A stretch of 64,000 nucleotides of DNA from Ficedula albicollis (lineage: Eukaryota; Chordata; Aves; Passeriformes; Muscicapidae). Position 1 is the first letter of the stretch, and each line of letters begins with the position of its first letter. Where the stretch lies: assembly GCF_000247815.1 (NCBI RefSeq), contig NC_021678.1, forward strand, positions 3,369,425-3,433,424, given 5' to 3'. A program made the translations under genes and the position numbers. The notes beneath the pieces are model-generated. The model made no database searches, was not told where the DNA came from, and was given only the letters and a program-made list of their open reading frames with translations. Shown piece after piece: positions 57,195 to 64,000 of the stretch.

Positions 57195-60100
57195 AGACTG
57201 TGGGTATTGGGACACCCCTCAAAATTCAGGATTCTGGAGACTGGGGCATCCTTCCAAGTGCAGGATTATGGGGATTTGGACACTCTTCCAAGGGAAATTG
57301 GGACACCCCTCCAAGTGTGGGTTGTGAGGGACAGGGACACCCCTCCACATGCAGGACTGTGGGTATTGGGACACCCCTCAAAATGCAGGATTCTGGAGAT
57401 TGGGGTATCCTTCCAAGTGCAGGATTATGGGGATTTGGACACTCTTCCAAGGGAAATTGGGACACCCCTCCAAGTGTGGGTTGTGAGGGACAGGGACACC
57501 CCTCCACATGCAGGACTGTGGGTATTGGGACACCCCTCAAAATGCAGGATTCTGGAGATTGGGGTATCCTTCCAAGTGCAGGATTATGGGGATTTGGACA
57601 CTCTTCCAAGGGAAATTGGGACACCCCTCCAAGTGTGGGTTGTGAGGGACAGGGACACCCCTCCACATGCAGGACTGTGGGTATTGGGACACCCCTCAAA
57701 ATGCAGGATTCTGGAGATTGGGGTATCCTTCCAAGTGCAGGATTATGGGGATTTGGACACTCTTCCAAGGGAAATTGGGACACCCCTCCAAGTGTGGGTT
57801 GTGAGGGACAGGGACACCCCTCCACATGCAGGACTGTGGGTATTGGGACACCCCTCAAAATGCAGGATTCTGGAGATTGGGGTATCCTTCCAAGTGCAGG
57901 ATTATGGGGATTTGGACACTCTTCCAAGGGAAATTGGGACACCCCTCCAAGTGTGGGTTGTGAGGGACAGGGACACCCCTCCACATGCAGGACTGTGGGT
58001 ATTGGGACACCCCTCAAAATGCAGGATTCTGGAGATTGGGGTATCCTTCCAAGTGCAGGATTATGGGGATTTGGACACTCTTCCAAGGGAAATTGGGACA
58101 CCCCTCCAAGTGTGGGTTGTGAGGGACAGGGACACCCCTCCACATGCAGGACTGTGGGTATTGGGACACCCCTCAAAATGCAGGATTCTGGAGATTGGGG
58201 TATCCTTCCAAGTGCAGGATTATGGGGATTTGGACACTCTTCCAAGGGAAATTGGGACACCCCTCCAAGTGTGGGTTGTGAGGGACAGGGACACCCCTCC
58301 ACATGCAGGACTGTGGGTATTGGGACACCCCTCAAAATGCAGGATTCTGGAGATTGGGGTATCCTTCCAAGTGCAGGATTATGGGGATTTGGACACTCTT
58401 CCAAGGGAAATTGGGACACCCCTCCAAGTGTGGGTTGTGAGGGACAGGGACACCCCTCCACATGCAGGACTGTGGGTATTGGGACACCCCTCAAAATGCA
58501 GGATTCTGGAGATTGGGGTATCCTTCCAAGTGCAGGATTATGGGGATTTGGACACTCTTCCAAGGGAAATTGGGACACCCCTCCAAGTGTGGGTTGTGAG
58601 GGACAGGGACACCCCTCCACATGCAGGACTGTGGGTATTGGGACACCCCTCAAAATGCAGGATTCTGGAGATTGGGGTATCCTTCCAAGTGCAGGATTAT
58701 GGGGATTTGGACACTCTTCCAAGGGAAATTGGGACACCCCTCCAAGTGTGGGTTGTGAGGGACAGGGACACCCCTCCACATGCAGGACTGTGGGTATTGG
58801 GACACCCCTCAAAATGCAGGATTCTGGAGATTGGGGTATCCTTCCAAGTGCAGGATTATGGGGATTTGGACACTCTTCCAAGGGAAATTGGGACACCCCT
58901 CCAAGTGTGGGTTGTGAGGGACAGGGACACCCCTCCACATGCAGGACTGTGGGTATTGGGACACCCCTCAAAATGCAGGATTCTGGAGATTGGGGTATCC
59001 TTCCAAGTGCAGGATTATGGGGATTTGGACACTCTTCCAAGGGAAATTGGGACACCCCTCCAAGTGTGGGTTGTGAGGGACAGGGACACCCCTCCACATG
59101 CAGGACTGTGGGTATTGGGACACCCCTCAAAATGCAGGATTCTGGAGATTGGGGTATCCTTCCAAGTGCAGGATTATGGGGATTTGGACACTCTTCCAAG
59201 GGAAATTGGGACACCCCTCCAAGTGTGGGTTGTGAGGGACAGGGACACCCCTCCACATGCAGGACTGTGGGTATTGGGACACCCCTCAAAATGCAGGATT
59301 CTGGAGATTGGGGTATCCTTCCAAGTGCAGGATTATGGGGATTTGGACACTCTTCCAAGGGAAATTGGGACACCCCTCCAAGTGTGGGTTGTGAGGGACA
59401 GGGACACCCCTCCACATGCAGGACTGTGGGTATTGGGACACCCCTCAAAATGCAGGATTCTGGAGATTGGGGTATCCTTCCAAGTGCAGGATTATGGGGA
59501 TTTGGACACTCTTCCAAGGGAAATTGGGACACCCCTCCAAGTGTGGGTTGTGAGGGACAGGGACACCCCTCCACATGCAGGACTGTGGGTATTGGGACAC
59601 CCCTCAAAATGCAGGATTCTGGAGATTGGGGTATCCTTCCAAGTGCAGGATTATGGGGATTTGGACACTCTTCCAAGGGAAATTGGGACACCCCTCCAAG
59701 TGTGGGTTGTGAGGGACAGGGACACCCCTCCACATGCAGGACTGTGGGTATTGGGACACCCCTCAAAATGCAGGATTCTGGAGATTGGGGTATCCTTCCA
59801 AGTGCAGGATTATGGGGATTTGGACACTCTTCCAAGGGAAATTGGGACACCCCTCCAAGTGTGGGTTGTGAGGGACAGGGACACCCCTCCACATGCAGGA
59901 CTGTGGGTATTGGGACACCCCTCAAAATGCAGGATTCTGGAGATTGGGGTATCCTTCCAAGTGCAGGATTATGGGGATTTGGACACTCTTCCAAGGGAAA
60001 TTGGGACACCCCTCCAAGTGTGGGTTGTGAGGGACAGGGACACCCCTCCACATGCAGGACTGTGGGTATTGGGACACCCCTCAAAATGCAGGATTCTGGA

Positions 60101-60741
60101 GATTGGGGTATCCTTCCAAGTGCAGGATTATGGGGATTTGGACACTCTTCCAAGGGAAATTGGGACACCCCTCCAAGTGTGGGTTGTGAGGGACAGGGAC
60201 ACCCCTCCACATGCAGGACTGTGGGTATTGGGACACCCCTCAAAATGCAGGATTCTGGAGATTGGGGTATCCTTCCAAGTGCAGGATTATGGGGATTTGG
60301 ACACTCTTCCAAGGGAAATTGGGACACCCCTCCAAGTGTGGGTTGTGAGGGACAGGGACACCCCTCCACATGCAGGACTGTGGGTATTGGGACACCCCTC
60401 AAAATGCAGGATTCTGGAGATTGGGGTATCCTTCCAAGTGCAGGATTATGGGGATTTGGACACTCTTCCAAGGGAAATTGGGACACCCCTCCAAGTGTGG
60501 GTTGTGAGGGACAGGGACACCCCTCCACATGCAGGACTGTGGGTATTGGGACACCCCTCAAAATGCAGGATTCTGGAGATTGGGGTATCCTTCCAAGTGC
60601 AGGATTATGGGGATTTGGACACTCTTCCAAGGGAAATTGGGACACCCCTCCAAGTGTGGGTTGTGAGGGACAGGGACACCCCTCCACATGCAGGACTGTG
60701 GGTATTGGGACACCCCTCAAAATGCAGGATTCTGGAGATTG
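57195..60741. repeat. 159-bp minisatellite, about 22 near-identical copies
   Basis: The period is 159 bp (ggactgtggg at 57354, 57513, 57672 and onward). The first unit has variants (aaaattcagg, gactggggcatcc). The following units look identical through to 60741, about 22.3 copies in total. Each unit is built of about five related submodules of 20-40 bp, most ending in gcagga or ccaag(g). Because 159 is 3 x 53 and the unit is stop-free in several frames, reading frames of about 1,200 codons exist on both strands. They lack any domain or compositional sign of a real protein. Confidence 0.97.
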
Positions 60742-62654
60742 ACCCACTGCAGAGCAGCCAATAGGACTTTGCCAGGTGCCAGATCTCTTGCTGGGAGTGC
60801 ATGGCCAGGTTTGCCTGTCCCAAGGGGCTTTTTCCATGAAGAAGGCAGAGCCTTACCTAAGCAGAGCACTCTTCAGAGCTGACTCTGAAATGATATAATT
60901 TTTTATATGGAATTTCTGCCTGTACACCCATCAAAGCCTGGGAAATGACCATCCCTTATCATTTGTTTACCTGCACAGGAGGATTGTTGCAGGAGTGCCT
61001 GGAAGAAGCAAGATTAAAAAGCAGTTAGTGTAGCCTAGCAGGGGTGTGTTGTCCAGAAAATGCCTTTCCAAGTTAAATTCCTTCTCCAAGTTGATGGCTT
61101 TGAGGCCAAGACAGAGGGTAAAAAACTTCCAGCGCGTGAAACAAATTTCTGCTGCAAACTATGGGAACCTCTGAAGGTTGACATAACTTGTGTAGCTGGA
61201 AGTTTCAATTTATTTAATTTATTTTGCTTCCTTAGGGCTCAGCTGTACTTGTTTTGTTGAGTTAGTTTATTTATGGACACATTGTGCTGTTCTCCCACAG
61301 GGATGACCTCTCAACTCTAGCAAGACATCTGCCACTTGTTAATGTTAGTGTTAAGCCTGTTTGAAACCTCTTCCTGAGATTTAGAGGTCTTTTGCATCAG
61401 ACTGGGGATGTAAGGATGGTAAACACAGAGCAATTGCTACTCTTACAACTGCTTTCTAGACTAATTAAACTAATTAAACTAATTAAACACAGCTGATTGT
61501 CACAGGTGTCATCTCCTAACTTTACGTGCATCAAATGAGTCAAGTGCAAACCCAGCTTGAATTCCTTCCTCAGTGCATTTGTGTGCAGGTGGCTCATTTA
61601 TTCTTTTTTTTTTTTGCAGTGGCCAGAAGAATCTCTTTTCCCAGGAGACTCAAGTCAGTGTCAGGAGAAAAATGTTGCTGCTGAATTTGGTGTGTGGGGC
61701 AGCTGAGGGCAGAGCCTGGCTGGGAGTTTGAGGTCTGTGGTCCCTCCCTGAGCACGATGTGCTGGCAGGAGCTTTGCTGCTCACCTGCTGTGCTCTAGGG
61801 AATAAATAAAACACTCCCAGCACACGGAGAGCAGATTCCCTGTCTCTGGACACCCAGGGAGCAGGCTCTGTTTGTGGAATTTGGGAGCAGGCTGCACCCC
61901 AGTTGTGGAATTTGGGAGCAGGTCACCTCTGCTGACCCGCCCTGGAATTCAGTGCTCCCAGAGGGCGAGTGTGGATTATTTCCCGTGGCAATACCTGCAC
62001 ATGCTGCCTTCCAGCTCCCTCCTGCTTCCCTCCGATGGCTCTGGCACCAACAGAATGGGAAAAAGCAACAAATTTCAGTGTAACAGGAGAAATGCTGCCT
62101 CACTTCAGCTGCACTTAACCCCTGGCTTTAAGTGGCTGTGAGAGGTTTGTGAGATGTGCTTGATACATTTAAGAAATAAAAAGCCTTGCTGTGAGAGAGG
62201 GGAGGGGGGAACTGCAGCAAGAGCTTCAGGCTGGCGAAGGCACTTCTAGCTGTGCATCCCTTCCTTGCTTGCTGTCTGAGGTGAAAATGGGCTCTCCAGC
62301 AAGAGGAGCTGCTTCAGGAGGAGGTGTGCTTGGTAATGGCCACTTTGCTGATTTTTCCTTAACTTTGCTTTCCTGCCTTGTGCAGGGCTTGCTGCCCAGG
62401 TCTCCCTGTGGAACTCTCTTGCTCTGATTCACACCTGTGGTTTGGTTACTGCCTTTGGTTCAAGTAACTTGGAAAGGAGTTTCACTGACTTCTGGGTTCC
62501 CATGCCAGAGATTTCCTTGCTCAGCCACCACTCAGGAATCACCTGCTCAATATTCCTCCCCCATACCTGACCCAGCTTGTTCAATCTTGTTCTTTCCCTG
62601 TGAAGCAAGAGACAAAAAAGTATCATATTCTGTAGTTCACAAGGCTCACAGATG
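60742..62654. other. Non-coding stretch, small tandem repeats only
   Basis: Unique sequence with three 9-bp ctaattaaa units (61461-61487) and a 31-bp spaced duplication of ttgtggaatttgggagcagg (61872, 61903). No gene is recognised. Confidence 0.45.
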
Positions 62655-62822
62655 CATTTAGGTTGGAAAACACCTCCCAGCCCATGGAGTCCAAGCTGTG
62701 CCCAACCCCCAACTTGTCACCAGTGCACAGCACTGAGTGACCTCCCTGGGCAGCCCCTGCCCACCCTTTCCAGGAAGAAATTCCTCCTGATGTCCGACCT
62801 GACTCTCCCTTGGCACAGGTTT
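62655..62822 (-). mobile_element. CR1 LINE 3' part, antisense
   Basis: Degraded tail (catttaggttggaaaacacc), cctcccagcccatggagtcc, gcacagcactgagtgacc, gaagaaattcctcctgatg. An internal deletion is present compared with the 19466 copy. It is 5'-truncated. Confidence 0.88.
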
Positions 62823-64000
62823 TAGGATGGTGACAGGCCCTGTAAGCAGCTTGTGCCTGCTGGGAAGCCACCTGAGAAGGTGACATCCATGTGCCAGTAC
62901 AAATTTTGGCTCCTGAAGTAGTGTGAGGTGAAGGTGTAGCTGTTTTAACAAAACATGAAGTGGAAATTCTTGGTGTTTCCAAATTAGCTTGCAGCTGTTG
63001 TTCCTGTGCCCATCCTTCCTTTCTGTCCTGCATTAGGAGTTAGTACCTAAAAATAAATTGTGATCACAGAGGAGTGGGAAATGAGACAGCACCACTGATT
63101 TCAGGCTTTATTGCTCTGTGTGTGCCCTGTGCTGAGATTTTCTGCTGGTCAGGGAACTCCAGCTGGGGCTGGGCAGTGCAGGCTGTCATCACCCAACTGG
63201 GACTGAGCTAATGCTCCTCTGGCCTGCTGTTAACCCAGACCCCAAATAAAAAAAAGCAGGATTTGGAGAAGGCAGAATGGTTGTTACAGTTTCCTTGAGG
63301 TGAGGATAACCCTTGCAAATCTCTGAATGGCAATGGAATAGATTTCTTTGCTGTGCTGCCATGCTCTGCAGGGGTTTGGAAAGGTCTCAGGTGGGGTGGC
63401 CATAAACTGCTCTGTCACCAGTTGAAACCACTCAAAGGGCACTGCAGTGGGGTTTGCTCTGCCTGTGGTAGACTGATGGCTTCAGTGGACTAACTGGGAC
63501 AGTTGTGTCCTTTCACTGGTGGTTGGAGAGGAAATGGAGTGGACAGTGAGACCTGAAGGTCACTTTTGTATTCCACCCTCTTTGTCTACTTTAGCGTTGG
63601 CATTAAATTCATCAGTACAGGGCAGCTTTGCCTGTCGCTCTTTGTGCTTTGGCAGCAAGGACTGAAATCTCTGTTTCAGCTGGCCCCAGCTCTGCTGCCT
63701 CTGGCATGATGACTTCCATGTGTTTCAGAATTAGGCATCCTCTCCCCACAGGTCTGGAAAGTGTGTCTTTGGACTTAAGGGGGTGAGGGATCTCCTTTTT
63801 AAAGGGCCGTGTGAAACCTGGTGGTGTGCATGAGCCTTTTGGTGTATGACAAGCCTTCCTTTCTGCCCCTCCAGTGGTCTTAGAGATGTAAGACAATTCT
63901 TTGTAATTTCCCTTAAACTAAGCCTTGAGGATCTTGTGTGTGGCTTGCTAGTTTTGTATCTGTTCCTCAGGATGTGCTGAAGTTGGGTTGGTGTGTTGCA
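62823..64000. other. Non-coding stretch to the window end
   Basis: Unique sequence. Frames up to 94 aa are unrecognised. No gene or repeat is supported. Confidence 0.45.

Noticed and set aside
57195..60741. CRISPR-like array
   Set aside because: There are no unique spacers between repeats, the unit is 159 bp, and the genome is vertebrate.
56960..60837. Apparent 1,200-codon repeat proteins on both strands over the 159-bp array
   Set aside because: The unit length is divisible by three and stop-free in several frames, so several overlapping giant frames arise on both strands; no recognised protein sequence precedes or follows the repeat.

Overview
This window is vertebrate genomic DNA, most likely from a bird and probably a passerine. 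The signs are many 5'-truncated CR1 LINE copies ending in the typical avian CR1 tail, low gene density, spliced exons with GT/AG borders, and G-rich tandem arrays of the kind that break avian assemblies. Nothing suggests a prokaryotic or viral origin.

One gene is recognised with confidence. MINPP1 (multiple inositol polyphosphate phosphatase 1) lies on the minus strand from about 18.3 kb down to 4.7 kb. Exons 2 to 5 are intact, with consensus splice borders and matching codon phase (16519-16331, 15445-15348, 14309-14176, 5139-4740). The last exon carries the HAE catalytic motif and ends in a KDEL-like VDEL retention signal. Exon 1 is present only at its 3' end (17379-17092). Its 5' part, which should hold the signal peptide and the RHGxRxP catalytic motif, is replaced by 897 G residues. 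A GC-rich promoter-like block follows at 18277-18560.

Nine pure poly-G runs total about 3.5 kb. All are G on the plus strand. At three of them the flanking sequence is duplicated on both sides, exactly or nearly so; at three others the G run sits inside a known repeat where ordinary sequence should be. I read them as assembly or gap-filling artefacts.

From 18.6 kb to 64 kb I recognise no protein-coding gene. This part holds CR1 fragments in both orientations, local tandem duplications (26.7-27.4 kb, 47.6-48.4 kb), and a dense tandem-repeat zone. That zone has an 18-bp G-rich array at 41.1-42.8 kb, about 220 uninterrupted CCCAT units at 44.1-45.2 kb, a degenerate minisatellite at 55.2-55.8 kb, and a homogeneous array of about 22 copies of a related 159-bp unit at 57.2-60.7 kb. 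Very long reading frames over the G runs and arrays come from stop-free repeats and are not called as genes. I found no convincing new biological system. The most useful results are the disrupted MINPP1 first exon, the poly-G artefact pattern and the homogenised minisatellites.
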